64,000 nt of DNA from Acinetobacter gyllenbergii CIP 110306 = MTCC 11365 (GCF_000413855.1 NZ_ATGG01000017.1:1-64000); one strand, 5' to 3'. Positions 8,646 to 18,322 are shown, counted from the first letter of the stretch. Made by a program: numbers and translations. The notes: generated by a model not told the origin, from the sequence alone.

Positions 8646-8827
8646 CTTTTGTACTCCACAATGAGTTTTAGCTCATCAAAAATAAATAATTTATCCAATA
8701 CTTTAATACGATAGCGTTGACTTTAAGTCTTTGCCATGTACATAAATCAAGAATTTGATTTTTAAATATAAGAATGGTCTAAATTGCCCCTTAATCTAAG
8801 GATCAATTTAGAAAAATACGTTCCATT

Positions 8828-9835
8828 TTAGGTCGGTTGTAACTCAGTCATTGGCCATCTTGGTGTCGTCGTCACCGCCAAACCATCATGTTGTCCAGCT
8901 TTTAAACGCTGATATCCAGCAAAAGCAATCATGGCACCATTGTCTGTACACAATGCGGGTTCGGCATAATAAACATGTGCCTTGATCTTTGCCAGAGAAG
9001 TTTCTAATTGTTCACGCAAACGCAGATTAGCACTCACACCACCCGCAATCACCAACCGTTTTAAACCCGTTTGCTTTAAAGCTTTCACTGATTTTTTGAC
9101 TAGAGTATCAACAACTGCTTCTTGGAAAGAGGCTGCCACATCGGCATCACGATTCTCTTCACCTAACTTTTTCAATTGTACTGAAACTGCAGTTTTAAGA
9201 CCGCTAAAAGAAAAATCCAAACCTTGATGCAAGATTGGTCTCGGAAATTCAAATGCTTTGGCATCGCCCTGTAACGCCAATTTCGCAATATTCGGTCCAC
9301 CTGGATAAGGCAGTTTCATCATTTTTGCGACTTTATCAAAGGCTTCACCCGCTGCATCGTCAATTGACTCACCGAGCAATTCATATTGACCGATCCCATA
9401 GGCCGCCATTAATTGGGTATGCCCACCTGAAACCAATAAAGCCACAAACGGAAATTCCGGTGGATTTTCCGAAAGTAATGGTGCCAGCATATGACCTTCC
9501 ATATGGTGTACACCAATCGCAGGCTTATTAAATGCAAAGGCTAAACTGCGGCCAAATAAAGCACCTGTCATCAATGCTCCCATCAGTCCTGGACCACGGG
9601 TATAGGCAACTGCATCAATCTCTTGCTTTTTGACGCCACTTTGCTCAAGCAGTTGATTAATCAAAGGAATCATCTTGCGAACATGGTCACGTGAAGCCAA
9701 TTCAGGAACGACACCACCATATTCCGCATGTAATTTGATCTGGCTATATAGAACCTGTCCACGTAAGCCGAGCTCGCTATCATAGAGTGCTAACCCAGTT
9801 TCATCACACGAAGTTTCTAAGCCCAAAACAATCAT
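8828..9835 (-). CDS. tsaD: tRNA N6-adenosine threonylcarbamoyltransferase TsaD
   Basis: A 335-residue cytoplasmic enzyme of full family length. TsaD transfers the threonylcarbamoyl group from threonylcarbamoyl-AMP to A37 of ANN-decoding tRNAs, working with TsaB and TsaE. The Kae1/TsaD ASKHA fold is evident: N-terminal [11 protein letters not shown], metal-binding HHMEGH (about 111-116), the glycine-rich VSGGHTQL, and C-terminal [10 protein letters not shown]. It diverges from rpsU, a common neighbour in gamma-proteobacteria. This is a textbook essential gene with nothing unusual. Confidence 0.98.
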   Translation of the reverse strand: MIVLGLETSCDETGLALYDSELGLRGQVLYSQIKLHAEYGGVVPELASRDHVRKMIPLINQLLEQSGVKKQEIDAVAYTRGPGLMGALMTGALFGRSLAFAFNKPAIGVHHMEGHMLAPLLSENPPEFPFVALLVSGGHTQLMAAYGIGQYELLGESIDDAAGEAFDKVAKMMKLPYPGGPNIAKLALQGDAKAFEFPRPILHQGLDFSFSGLKTAVSVQLKKLGEENRDADVAASFQEAVVDTLVKKSVKALKQTGLKRLVIAGGVSANLRLREQLETSLAKIKAHVYYAEPALCTDNGAMIAFAGYQRLKAGQHDGLAVTTTPRWPMTELQPT

Positions 9836-9980
9836 TAAACTGCCTTTACAACGATCAAAAATAATATCAGAGCTATTATAGACTTGTGATCTGAGTTGTA
9901 AATGAGTAAAATACTGACCTTCACTTGCGATCTAATGCAATAGTGCGTTAGATCTTATCCATCATCTTAGAGGATTTTAC

Positions 9981-10196
9981 ATGCCACAAGTTAAGTTGAA
10001 AGAAGGCGAACCAGTAGACGTAGCTATCCGTCGTTTCAAACGTTCATGCGAAAAAGCGGGTGTTTTAGCTGACGTTCGTAAGCGCGAATTCTATGAGAAA
10101 CCAACTCAAGAACGTAAGCGCAAAAAAGCTGCTGCAGTTAAGCGTTATCAAAAGAAATTGACTCGCGAATCTGTACGTACTACTCGCCTTTACTAA
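9981..10196 (+). CDS. rpsU: 30S ribosomal protein S21
   Basis: A 71-residue very basic protein. The start [20 protein letters not shown] and the Lys/Arg-rich end ([17 protein letters not shown]) are characteristic of bacterial S21, which binds the small subunit near the anti-Shine-Dalgarno region. A good ribosome binding site, AGAGGATTTTAC, precedes the ATG. The gene lies next to tsaD (divergent) and a yqeY-like gene, a conserved neighbourhood. Confidence 0.98.
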   Translation: MPQVKLKEGEPVDVAIRRFKRSCEKAGVLADVRKREFYEKPTQERKRKKAAAVKRYQKKLTRESVRTTRLY

Positions 10197-10225
10197 TTAA
10201 TTTGTGATTGACTGCTGAAGAGACT

Positions 10226-10672
10226 ATGAATACTTTAAAAAACCAAATTACTGACGTGTTAAAAAACTCAATGCGTGCCAAAGATATGGCAACAGTAACG
10301 GTTATTCGTGGTGTACAGGCAGCAATTAAGCAAATCGAAGTCGATGAGCGCATTGAGCTTGACGATGCTCAGGTTCTTGCGGTCATTGAAAAGCAAATTA
10401 AACAACGTAAAGAATCGATCAAGGCCTTTTCTGGCGCTGGTCGAGATGATTTAGCTAGTAAGGAACAAGCCGAAGTTGAGGTTATTTCTCAATTTCTACC
10501 AGCCGCTATGACTGAGGAAGAACTTGATTCCATCATTGAGCAAACGATTGCTGCTCAAGAAGCTACTAGCATGAAAGATATGGGTAAGGTGATGAATTCT
10601 CTACGTCCGATCATAGCCGGGCGTGCCGATCCTGCACAAGTATCTGCTAAAATTAAAGCAAAATTAAGCTAA
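10226..10672 (+). CDS. GatB/YqeY domain-containing protein
   Basis: A 148-residue protein with the YqeY layout: a helical N-terminal half (LKNQITDVLKNSMRAKDMATVTVIRGVQ) and a C-terminal domain (EEELDSIIEQTIAAQEA, then MKDMGKVMNSLRP), similar to the tail of GatB, the amidotransferase subunit that recognises tRNA. The role in non-GatB contexts is unsettled. I chose ATG 10226 (GAAGAG upstream) over the TTG at 10208 because it gives the usual family length. It follows rpsU by about 30 bp and is probably co-transcribed with it. Confidence 0.92.
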   Translation: MNTLKNQITDVLKNSMRAKDMATVTVIRGVQAAIKQIEVDERIELDDAQVLAVIEKQIKQRKESIKAFSGAGRDDLASKEQAEVEVISQFLPAAMTEEELDSIIEQTIAAQEATSMKDMGKVMNSLRPIIAGRADPAQVSAKIKAKLS

Positions 10673-10712
10673 TCTGCTTAGTCCCCCTTATATCATCTAT
10701 TCAATTAAAAAA

Positions 10713-10747
10713 TTGGATTCATTTCAATAATGAACCCAAGGTTTTTT
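10713..10747 (+). terminator. Terminator after rpsU-yqeY
   Basis: The imperfect stem TTGGATTCATT/AATGAACCCAA is followed by GGTTTTTTATT. It lies 40 bp after the yqeY stop and before the convergent gene at 10749. Confidence 0.6.
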
Positions 10748-10748
10748 A

Positions 10749-11108
10749 TTATTTAAAATCACACTGAACATTATACTTCGCAAGCATTTGCATTTCTTTT
10801 GACTCAACCACTTGCTTGATTAAATCCTGCTTGGTCATGCTGGCATATTGCGCTGGTAAAGATGAACGATTTTGTTCAATCGCATCAGACATATCCTGAA
10901 TATAACGCTGATTAATCTGGCAGTACTTTGCTTGTTGCTCTGGGGTAAATTGTGAGATTTGTGGATTCAGACTCCGTAAAAAGCTACGGATGTCCTGTGC
11001 ATACGCACTACGGATTTTATCCACTGAATTTGCATACTGCTCAATCGATGCCGCTGAGCTAATCCCCACACTGCTGATCGCAAAAATAAAAACTAAAATT
11101 TTCTTCAT
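10749..11108 (-). CDS. Small secreted (periplasmic) protein, unknown
   Basis: A 119-residue protein with a clear Sec signal peptide (MKKILVFIFAISSVGISSAA, cleavage near residue 20). The mature part is about 100 residues, helical and glutamine-rich, with two cysteines (QAKYCQIN and the C-terminal NVQCDFK) that may form a disulfide. I recognise no family. The gene is isolated, followed on the minus strand by the convergent yqeY region. Confidence 0.75.
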   Translation of the reverse strand: MKKILVFIFAISSVGISSAASIEQYANSVDKIRSAYAQDIRSFLRSLNPQISQFTPEQQAKYCQINQRYIQDMSDAIEQNRSSLPAQYASMTKQDLIKQVVESKEMQMLAKYNVQCDFK

Positions 11109-11148
11109 ATATGCTCTAACTTCTCAGCGATTCTTTACGCTCGTCATC

Positions 11149-11514
11149 TTATCTTAATTCAATAAATTTTGGTTTATGCTCAAGAAAAAATTCTTCCTTC
11201 GGTGCTGGTAACTCTCCTACTGTCACTGTACCGAGTCGTAAGCGAATGACATCAGGTAAATCTATACGATAGGAATAAACTGGACTAGCACAGTTTTGAC
11301 AAAAGACGCGCGCCTTGTTGGGTGTATGAAAATATTCTTTCAGTTGCTCTCGCCCAGAAATCAGTTCAAATTTGCTTTGCTCAATCGGACTGTTCCACCC
11401 CGCAATTGAGCCTTGAGCCTGTTGGCAATGACTGCAATAACATAAAATGCTGTTTTCAATTTCGCCATGATATTGATACTGTACAGCACCACACAAACAT
11501 TGCCCTTGGATCAT
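11149..11514 (-). CDS. GFA family protein (glutathione-dependent formaldehyde-activating-like)
   Basis: A 121-residue zinc-binding protein of the GFA (CENP-V/GFA) fold. Zinc ligands are visible in order: CLCGAVQY (residues 6-8), CYCSHCQQAQGS (about 25-30) and FCQNCASPVYSY (about 72-75). The family name comes from an enzyme proposed to make S-hydroxymethylglutathione, but most members have unknown substrates, so only the fold is claimed. It is not obviously in an operon. Confidence 0.9.
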   Translation of the reverse strand: MIQGQCLCGAVQYQYHGEIENSILCYCSHCQQAQGSIAGWNSPIEQSKFELISGREQLKEYFHTPNKARVFCQNCASPVYSYRIDLPDVIRLRLGTVTVGELPAPKEEFFLEHKPKFIELR

Positions 11515-11544
11515 GTGTCTTTCCTTGAATTATTTTAATCGGGA

Positions 11545-12987
11545 TTAGAGTCGCATACGGCGCTCATCTTGCATCTGTTTTAAGCGTGCGTCAATCTTAG
11601 CCGACATCGCGATATTCCCCTTAGCGAGTCTTTGTGCATGCAACATCGACTTAATCGCATTTTCTTCGTAACCCGACCAATACTCTGCCTCTGCACGATA
11701 ACCCAACACATTGACTGCCTGTAATGGTGAACTCTTATCCAGATTGGTTGCCTGTTGCAATAATTGCCAACCTTCAATATCACGCTGGTTTTTATGGATA
11801 AAGCGCTGCACCAAAATCTGTGCTTGGGCCACTTGCCCTTGGCGAATCAGAACTTCCGCCAGTTTATAGGACAAAGCTCTATTCTCAGGCATGGTTTTTT
11901 GAATCGAATTGATACTGGCATATGCCTGATCCAGCTTATTTTGACCCAAATAAATATCAGTTTGAATCAAAGGAATCAGCACATGATTTTTCAATTTAGT
12001 CTTCACTAAGTCCAAATTGGCTTGTGCTTGTGCATAGTCACCTTGTTCAAGATAGAACTTGCTCAGTGCCAATTGTGCAGCTGTATTTTTCTGATTGGCC
12101 AGTGACTGTAATTGAATTTCAGTGGCCTGATTTGAAACCACTAAGGTATAGAGTTTTAAAATTTCAAAATCGAGATCATAAATTTTTGATTTCACTTTCG
12201 GTAATTGATTGGCACGCAAACGTGCTTCACTCATACGCTCGGTGGTTAAAGGATGGGTAAACCAAAAGTCTGGTAAGAAGCTAACACGGCTGGTGGCACG
12301 ATGCATGGTTTCAAAATAATCTGCCATGCTCTGTGGGTTATAACCTGCGGAATACATAAACTGCATACCGATACGATCCGCTTCACGCTCCTGATTACGA
12401 CTATAACTCAACTGCTTATCCATCAATGCCGCTTGAGTCCCCATCATGACCGCTGCACCCGCATTACCATCAGCCTGAGATGCAATCGCTGCACCAACAA
12501 GAATCCCCGCCAATGCGAGCAAACCCTGCCCCTTAAAGGCTTCTTGAGAACGACTATAGTGGCGTTGTGATACGTGCGCAATCTCATGCGCCATGACCCC
12601 TGCAATCTCATCCAAATTCTTTGCTGAGGTAATCAATCCTGTATTTAATGCAAATAAACCACCAGGCACAGCAAAAGCATTAATTTGAGGATCTTTGATA
12701 ATCACTAAGCCAATTGGTTGACCGAGTTGAGTCTGGCTTAAAATGCCTGAAAAGACCTGTAAGAACTGATCTTCCAACCATGCATCTTGCACAGTTGGCA
12801 TTTGACGATGCACTTCACGATAAACCTTTTCACCGATAAATTTTTCTTTTTGTTGATCGAGCAAACCTATACCGCTGCCAATTTCAGGCACTTCTGTTTG
12901 CCCTGCACTATGCACAGGCAAAAAAACCTCAGTGTGACTCAGTTGAGTGGTGGCGAAAAGGCCACAGGCGAGCAGGAACGATCTCAA
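11545..12987 (-). CDS. M48 family metalloprotease with TPR repeats (BepA-like)
   Basis: A 480-residue periplasmic zinc protease resembling BepA/YfgC, which degrades or helps assemble stalled outer-membrane proteins such as LptD. An N-terminal signal peptide (SFLLACGLFATTQLSHT) is followed by the M48 domain with HEIAHVSQRH (HEXXH, about residue 138) and the third zinc ligand in QEREADRIG (about 203). The C-terminal half is TPR-like (repeated ALSKFYLEQGDYAQAQ-type helices). The start is a TTG: there is a stop three codons upstream and no ATG before residue 60, and the signal peptide fits the TTG start. Confidence 0.93.
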   Translation of the reverse strand: MRSFLLACGLFATTQLSHTEVFLPVHSAGQTEVPEIGSGIGLLDQQKEKFIGEKVYREVHRQMPTVQDAWLEDQFLQVFSGILSQTQLGQPIGLVIIKDPQINAFAVPGGLFALNTGLITSAKNLDEIAGVMAHEIAHVSQRHYSRSQEAFKGQGLLALAGILVGAAIASQADGNAGAAVMMGTQAALMDKQLSYSRNQEREADRIGMQFMYSAGYNPQSMADYFETMHRATSRVSFLPDFWFTHPLTTERMSEARLRANQLPKVKSKIYDLDFEILKLYTLVVSNQATEIQLQSLANQKNTAAQLALSKFYLEQGDYAQAQANLDLVKTKLKNHVLIPLIQTDIYLGQNKLDQAYASINSIQKTMPENRALSYKLAEVLIRQGQVAQAQILVQRFIHKNQRDIEGWQLLQQATNLDKSSPLQAVNVLGYRAEAEYWSGYEENAIKSMLHAQRLAKGNIAMSAKIDARLKQMQDERRMRL

Positions 12988-13065
12988 GTGGTTTCTCTAT
13001 GATTTTAATAAAGAAATTTAATATAGCATTGAAAAAAGGAGAAATTTGCAACAAAGTGTTATAAA

Positions 13066-13084
13066 AGGCAGGAAAATCCTGCCT
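13066..13084 (-). terminator. Terminator of the PlsC-like gene
   Basis: The perfect 8-bp stem AGGCAGGA/TCCTGCCT has a 3-nt loop. On the minus strand it is followed by TTTTATAAC, about 30 bp after the acyltransferase stop. Confidence 0.7.
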
Positions 13085-13112
13085 GACTTTATGATTTTTG
13101 CAAGTGAATGAA

Positions 13113-13700
13113 TTACTCTGCCGCGACGTAACGCTGATCTACACTAAATTTCTCTGGGAATTTCGCATTGATCGTGGCATAAAAAGACATGATCTCGGTC
13201 ATATCCTTTTCATAATCCCCTGTAGGATAAACAATTTTTCCTACACCTGTTTTTTTCTTGGCATAGTCCATATACGCGAGCGCAATCGGCACACCCGCTG
13301 TTATTGCGACATGATAAAAACCGGTTTTCCATTGTTCTTGTTTAGCACGCGTCCCTTCTGGGGTCACCAACATGACCAACTTTGGATGCGTCTTAAATAA
13401 ATCACTCATCAACTGAACCATACTTGGACGTTCTTGACCTTCATGCTTGACACGACGATCAATACCGATACCGCCCATGGCACGCACAAAAGGACCAAAT
13501 GGCAATTTCATATAACTGTCTTTGATGGTGAGACGAACATTAACACCCAAAGCCTTCAATGCCAAACGGGCATAGAGTGCATCCCAATTGCTGGTGTGCG
13601 GGGCAGCAATCATCACACATTGGTCAATATTTAAATCCCAATGATTGTCAATTTCCCAGCCCATTAAACCCAAACTTTGTTCAGCTAATTTCTCGAACAC
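13113..13700 (-). CDS. 1-acylglycerol-3-phosphate O-acyltransferase-like (PlsC) protein
   Basis: A protein of about 195 residues with the glycerolipid acyltransferase signature: the HX4D catalytic motif in PHTSNWDALY (about residue 35) and a VTPEGTR-type substrate-binding motif (about 117). It lacks obvious membrane helices beyond amphipathic stretches. I prefer GTG 13700, preceded by GGGG at 6-nt spacing, over the TTG at 13712. It probably acylates lysophospholipids or related lipids at the inner membrane. It is too short and diverged to call plsC itself. Confidence 0.85.
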   Translation of the reverse strand: MFEKLAEQSLGLMGWEIDNHWDLNIDQCVMIAAPHTSNWDALYARLALKALGVNVRLTIKDSYMKLPFGPFVRAMGGIGIDRRVKHEGQERPSMVQLMSDLFKTHPKLVMLVTPEGTRAKQEQWKTGFYHVAITAGVPIALAYMDYAKKKTGVGKIVYPTGDYEKDMTEIMSFYATINAKFPEKFSVDQRYVAAE

Positions 13701-13811
13701 CAGACACCCCAAGATGAAGTCACAAAGGGCGCAAGTGTACCAATATTAATCAACTTAAAAAGATAGAGCCGCACAATAATGCAGCAATCAAATGGTCAGC
13801 ATTGTAAGCAA

Positions 13812-14777
13812 TTATTCAAACTTCGGATTCACTAAATAGCGAGGTATACGATCCTCTAAGGCATCAATCAAATTCTGATAAGCCAGCTTCACCATTTTCT
13901 GGCGTGTTTCAGCTGTCGCTGAACCTAAATGTGGTACGGTGACTGCATTTGCCAGTTCAAATAAGGGAGAGCTTTGCAACGGTTCTTTGGCATAAACATC
14001 CAATCCCGCAGCAAAAATTTTATGTTGTTGTAAGGCTTCGATTAAAGCATTTTCATCGACCACAGACCCTCGTGCAATATTGACGAAGACCGCATGTTTT
14101 TGCATTAACTCAAACTGTTCTGCACCAATCAGTGCTTTAGATTCACTATTTAAATCGACTGCAACCACAATAAAATCAGATTGTTGCAACAACTGGTCTA
14201 AATCACGATATTGTGCATTGAAAGCTTGCGCTACTTCAATCTTTTCACGGCGATTATGGTACAAAATATTCATATTAAAACCATAAAAACCGCGGCGGGC
14301 AATGGCAGCACCAATATTCCCCAGACCGATAATACCCAAGGTTTTACCAAAAACATCCACACCAAATTGTTCAGTCGATACGGTTCGTTTCCATTGACCT
14401 TGTTTGGTCCATGCATCTAAGTAAGGAATTTGCCGTGCAGCACTGAGCAATAAAGTAAACGCAAGATCAGCAGTTGTTTCTGTCAGTACGTGTGGGGTAT
14501 TGGCAAGCCAAATTTTCTTTTGATTGAGATAGTCGACATCATAGTTATCGTAGCCAACCGATACGGTCGAAATAATTTTAAGTTTTTGTGCAGGCGCTAA
14601 GTTACTCTCATTGAGTAAACGCCCTGCACCAATCATGGCATCAGCATCCATCACTTCGGTTCGAATCTGCTCATTGATATCACCAAGCTTTGGATTGAGC
14701 ACCACCACCTGATAATCTTGCTGTAACTGCGCTATCACGTCCTGATCTATTTGGCTGAATACAACGACTTTCTTCAT
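13812..14777 (-). CDS. D-2-hydroxyacid dehydrogenase (glyoxylate/hydroxypyruvate reductase type)
   Basis: A 321-residue NAD(P)-dependent oxidoreductase. The Rossmann glycine motif GLGNIGAAIARRGF (about 152-165) and family signatures VNIARGSVVDE (catalytic Arg) and VPHLGSATAETR (catalytic His) are all present, with the Glu in between. Members reduce glyoxylate, hydroxypyruvate or 2-keto-gluconate. The overall look is closest to GhrB, but substrate cannot be settled by eye. It lies 16 bp downstream of the putative HolD-like gene, probably in one transcript. Confidence 0.92.
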   Translation of the reverse strand: MKKVVVFSQIDQDVIAQLQQDYQVVVLNPKLGDINEQIRTEVMDADAMIGAGRLLNESNLAPAQKLKIISTVSVGYDNYDVDYLNQKKIWLANTPHVLTETTADLAFTLLLSAARQIPYLDAWTKQGQWKRTVSTEQFGVDVFGKTLGIIGLGNIGAAIARRGFYGFNMNILYHNRREKIEVAQAFNAQYRDLDQLLQQSDFIVVAVDLNSESKALIGAEQFELMQKHAVFVNIARGSVVDENALIEALQQHKIFAAGLDVYAKEPLQSSPLFELANAVTVPHLGSATAETRQKMVKLAYQNLIDALEDRIPRYLVNPKFE

Positions 14778-14793
14778 GATTAAATTCCGACTT

Positions 14794-15441
14794 TTATTGC
14801 ATGAGCTGCCACAACCGTTTTTTCAATACAGGTTGAGCCAGCATTTCTTCTAAACTCGCTAAATGTAATATATTGGAATGCTGAATAAAGTCTAGTTGAC
14901 CTAAGCATAATATTTTTTTGTTATTTGCTGTCGCATCCAGGAAACCTTGGATATAAGACGACAATCCTCTGCTCTCTTGAAATGCAGCCAATGGAAATGG
15001 CCATTTCAATTCAGCATATTGCCCGAGTTTTGCCTTTTGAATATTTTGCCAGAGTTGGCGTTGAGCATCGCTGAGCTGGCCACTTGCTAATAAAATGGCG
15101 CAGTTCTCCAGCACATACATTTGTAATTCAAATGCTTGAATCTGTGCTGTAATCACAATTTGTTCTTTTTCAGCAACAACCTCTTTAACAGCAGGCTTTG
15201 CAATAATTTCTTTAGGCTGAGGAGCTTCTTTTTCGGCGATCGCTAATGTTTGTACGGGTGCAATTTGAATTTGTTGTGATGTTGGTGCGACATCTAATAT
15301 CGGTGGCAGCGGCTGTGCGGCTTCTTCAACAATTTGGTCTCGCCATAAACTCGGTGCAGTATTTTTTTGACATACCACTTCTCTCGGAATCCAAACATCT
15401 ATCCCTAAAGTTGCCAATATGTTTCTTTGCTGCCCGATCAT
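14794..15441 (-). CDS. Uncharacterised protein, possible DNA polymerase III psi (HolD-like)
   Basis: A protein of about 215 residues from ATG 15441, which follows GTAGGTAAC; an upstream ATG at 15495 is less likely. The N terminus (QQRNILATLGIDVWIPRE) and the C terminus (HLASLEEMLAQPVLKKRLWQLM) resemble the two ends of HolD, the small psi subunit that links the clamp loader to chi and SSB. Between them is a low-complexity Pro/Ala/Gln/Lys linker (about residues 55-110). Psi proteins diverge strongly and are easily missed, so this is an inference from short matches. Otherwise it is a hypothetical protein. Confidence 0.6.
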   Translation of the reverse strand: MIGQQRNILATLGIDVWIPREVVCQKNTAPSLWRDQIVEEAAQPLPPILDVAPTSQQIQIAPVQTLAIAEKEAPQPKEIIAKPAVKEVVAEKEQIVITAQIQAFELQMYVLENCAILLASGQLSDAQRQLWQNIQKAKLGQYAELKWPFPLAAFQESRGLSSYIQGFLDATANNKKILCLGQLDFIQHSNILHLASLEEMLAQPVLKKRLWQLMQ

Positions 15442-15681
15442 GTTACCTACTCGTTGTTTTGACTCACAGTGATTTACAACACTGTAACCCTGCATAGTCT
15501 AGCATAAACCAAGTCCGGCTAAATGACTTCCTTTTGCTCAATCACATCAATACACATTCAATTCTCATTGGTTTAGGCAAGTATTCAATAACAATAGGCA
15601 AGTTCTCATTCATCGACTTTTAGACAATATTTCATCATTTTGTCGCTTTTAGTTTTTATTACTGTTGTATCGAATGCTCAA

Positions 15682-16803
15682 ATGAAAAGGTTGACGCTCT
15701 CTATGCTTATTCTTTTTGCTATCGCTGTTGTTCTGCTCATTGCTGGCAGTGCCATATATACCCAACAACCCTTATTCGGTAAAATCCCTTCTGGTGAACG
15801 ACTACAAGTCATTAAAAGTTCTCCCAACTATCGCCAAGGCCAATTTCGAAATTTAATTGAAAAATCAGGCATGAGTGAAGGTTCAAGTATTGCGGTAGAA
15901 CTCTACAAAACCTTTATCAAAACCATTCCTCATCGCGATCCAATTGATCCGATTCCCTCCATTAAAACCAATTTACTCAATCTCGATCCCAAACAGGATG
16001 TCATCATCTGGTTTGGGCACTCATCCGTATTCATGCAACTGCATGGTAAAACCTTTTTGATTGATCCAGTCATGAGCGGTAAAGCCTCTCCGTTCCCTTG
16101 GGGCACCCGTGCCTATAAAGGGACTGATATCTATACAGCTGAAGACTTACCCAATATTGATTATCTACTGATTTCACATGATCACTATGACCATCTGGAT
16201 TATGAAACGACGCTCAAACTCAAGGACAAAGTCAAATATGTCATTACTGGTCTAGGTGTGGGTGAACATTTTGAGTACTGGGGTTATCCTAAAGATAAGC
16301 TGATCGAAAGAGATTGGGGTGACCGAATCGAGTTTGATGATGGCATTAGTATTATCACCGAAACCACGCATCATGATTCACGACGGGCTTTTGACGGTGG
16401 CAAAAATCTTTGGGTGTCTTTCGTGATTCAGTCTCCCAATAAAAAGATTTTCTATACTGGAGATGGTGGTTATGACAAACACTTTATCGAGATTGGACAG
16501 AAATACGGTCCCTTTGATTGGGCGCTGATGGAAAATGGTCAATACGACAGCGCATGGCGTTCTGTGCATTGCCATCCAGATGAAGTGGCACAAGCGACTG
16601 AAGAACTAAAGGCACGCAATATGATTCCCGTACATCATTCCAAATTCAGTTTAGCCAAGCATGCTTGGTATGAACCGATTACCCGCATTGTTGAATATTC
16701 AAAAAGCAGGAAATATCGCCTCGCCACCCCCATGATTGGTGAATTGGTTGAGTTGGATAATGAACAGCAACCGTTTAAACAATGGTGGAAGAATATTCGC
16801 TAA
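15682..16803 (+). CDS. MBL-fold metallo-hydrolase, NAPE-PLD/UlaG-like, membrane-anchored
   Basis: About 373 residues from ATG 15682; a TTG at 15640 is the alternative. An N-terminal hydrophobic helix (LTLSMLILFAIAVVLLIAGS) anchors or exports it. The metallo-beta-lactamase fold follows: SHDHYDHLDYET (the HxHxDH zinc motif), later GDGGYDKHF (bridging Asp) and VHHSKFSL (last His ligand). The arrangement WFGHSSVFMQ upstream of the zinc motif is typical of the NAPE-PLD/UlaG branch, which hydrolyses phosphodiesters or lactones. Substrate unknown. A terminator follows at 16825-16848. Confidence 0.88.
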   Translation: MKRLTLSMLILFAIAVVLLIAGSAIYTQQPLFGKIPSGERLQVIKSSPNYRQGQFRNLIEKSGMSEGSSIAVELYKTFIKTIPHRDPIDPIPSIKTNLLNLDPKQDVIIWFGHSSVFMQLHGKTFLIDPVMSGKASPFPWGTRAYKGTDIYTAEDLPNIDYLLISHDHYDHLDYETTLKLKDKVKYVITGLGVGEHFEYWGYPKDKLIERDWGDRIEFDDGISIITETTHHDSRRAFDGGKNLWVSFVIQSPNKKIFYTGDGGYDKHFIEIGQKYGPFDWALMENGQYDSAWRSVHCHPDEVAQATEELKARNMIPVHHSKFSLAKHAWYEPITRIVEYSKSRKYRLATPMIGELVELDNEQQPFKQWWKNIR

Positions 16804-16824
16804 TTTAATCATGATTTTTATATC

Positions 16825-16848
16825 AGCCTCATTTCAATGAGGCTTTTT
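16825..16848 (+). terminator. Intrinsic terminator after the MBL-fold gene
   Basis: The 9-bp stem AGCCTCATT/AATGAGGCT has a 2-nt loop followed directly by TTTTTGA, 22 bp beyond the stop codon. Confidence 0.85.
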
Positions 16849-17015
16849 GATGGATAGTCCAAAAATCGACAAGCTCATCAAATTAGGCAAACAACTGCGC
16901 ATTTCAGGTCAATCCGTTTCGTGTTTTTAGGCTTAAATGAAATTATCAAAGATTAAGAAAATGACATCCATATGTATTTTCTTAAATGAAGCATGCGCAA
17001 TAAAGGTCGTTCAAA

Positions 17016-17651
17016 ATGAAAAAAGTATTAATTCTTGGTGCATCAGGTCAAATTGCTCAATGGGTCATTAAAATGTTGGCCAACGAGCCTAAACTGACTC
17101 AAACGCTATTGCTACGTGATGCAAAAAAATTAGGCGCTGATTTACCAACCAACGCAAAAGTCATTGAAGCTGATGTTTTAGATCTGAAAAAATTAAAACA
17201 GATCGTACAAGATCAAGATATTGTTTATGCCAACCTTGCTGGTGAATTAGAACAACAAACTCGAAATATCATTGAAGCCATGCACGATACGGGTGTTAAA
17301 CGTATTATTCTGATTAACTCCTTAGGCATATATGATGAAGTCAAAGGTAAATTTGGTGAATGGAATCGCAATGAAATCGGCAAATACCTTGGCCCATATC
17401 GTAAAGCAGCGGATTTATTAGAAGCCTCTGATCTAGATTATAGTATTTTACGTGCGGCGTGGCTCATGGATGAAGATGAAATTGATTATGAAACCACTGA
17501 GCGTGATCAGGACTTTAAAGGTACCGTTGTTTCACGTAAAAGTGTCGCCGCCTTCGTCGTGAAAATTATTCAAACGCCAGCCTTAGCCTCTCGAAAAAAT
17601 TTAGGGCTTAGTAAACCACACTCAGATGCCGATCAACCTTATTTCATCTAA
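17016..17651 (+). CDS. NAD(P)H-binding atypical short-chain dehydrogenase-like protein
   Basis: A 211-residue Rossmann protein. The N terminus [20 protein letters not shown] carries the GxxGxxA dinucleotide motif of atypical SDRs (NAD(P)H-binding, NmrA-like). VIEADVLD and [14 protein letters not shown] are the expected later strands. No canonical YxxxK is evident, so it may bind a cofactor without classical SDR catalysis. It converges on azoR, and the two share a hairpin at 17662-17692. A role in redox or stress response is likely but not shown. Confidence 0.88.
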   Translation: MKKVLILGASGQIAQWVIKMLANEPKLTQTLLLRDAKKLGADLPTNAKVIEADVLDLKKLKQIVQDQDIVYANLAGELEQQTRNIIEAMHDTGVKRIILINSLGIYDEVKGKFGEWNRNEIGKYLGPYRKAADLLEASDLDYSILRAAWLMDEDEIDYETTERDQDFKGTVVSRKSVAAFVVKIIQTPALASRKNLGLSKPHSDADQPYFI

Positions 17652-17661
17652 ATATGAAAAA

Positions 17662-17692
17662 ATCGGACAAACAGGCACCCTGCTTGTCCGAT
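17662..17692 (-). terminator. Terminator of azoR (convergent region)
   Basis: The long stem ATCGGACAA/TTGTCCGAT has an inner CAGG/CCTG extension. On the minus strand it is followed by TTTTTTCATATT. Confidence 0.85.
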
Positions 17693-17725
17693 CCTACCAA
17701 GAGTCGGTAGTAAGGGGATGTTGTT

Positions 17726-18322
17726 TTAAACAGCAACCTGCTGTGCTTTTAGATGCGCATCTTTTAATGCATCTACCTTTAATGCAGGAATATCCAGCCC
17801 TTCCGCATAGACAAAACTCACATGATGGATACCCATCAGGCCTAAAACAGACTGAAGATAAGGCGTTACCGCATCCGTCACCTGTCCCAAATGGATTCCA
17901 CCACGACTGGTCATCACAATGGCTTTCACATTTTCAACCAGACCTTGCGGGTAAGTTTCGGTATATCGGAAGGTGTGACGGGCACGTGCGACCAAATCGA
18001 ACCAGTTTTTTAACTGTGTCGGAACATTCAGGTTATACATCGGCGCACCAATCAGCAATAAATCGGTAGCCTTCAGCTCAGCGATGAGTTCATCTGATAG
18101 CTGGATAATCTTTTGAATTGGAGCAGCAACATTTTCAGCACCGCGTAAGGCATGGAAAATCTCGGCATCTAGTACAGGTAGATTGAGGGCTGCTAAATCA
18201 CGAATGATCACCTCATCCTGCAAACCTTTCTCAGCACGCTCTTGTAGAAATACATCGACTAAACGACTGGTTTGTGATTGATCACCCATAATGCTTGATT
18301 TCAATACCAACACTTTCGCCAT
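17726..18322 (-). CDS. azoR: FMN-dependent NADH-azoreductase
   Basis: A 198-residue flavodoxin-fold quinone/azo reductase. N-terminal VLVLKSSIMGDQSQTSRLVD is the FMN phosphate-binding region. APMYNLNVPTQLKNWFD (about residues 93-109) and TSRGGIHL (about 138-145) are signature FMN-contacting segments of AzoR. The enzyme reduces quinones and azo compounds by two-electron transfer, protecting against electrophile stress. It diverges from a LysR gene with about 100 bp between, which suggests regulation by that LysR. Confidence 0.95.
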   Translation of the reverse strand: MAKVLVLKSSIMGDQSQTSRLVDVFLQERAEKGLQDEVIIRDLAALNLPVLDAEIFHALRGAENVAAPIQKIIQLSDELIAELKATDLLLIGAPMYNLNVPTQLKNWFDLVARARHTFRYTETYPQGLVENVKAIVMTSRGGIHLGQVTDAVTPYLQSVLGLMGIHHVSFVYAEGLDIPALKVDALKDAHLKAQQVAV

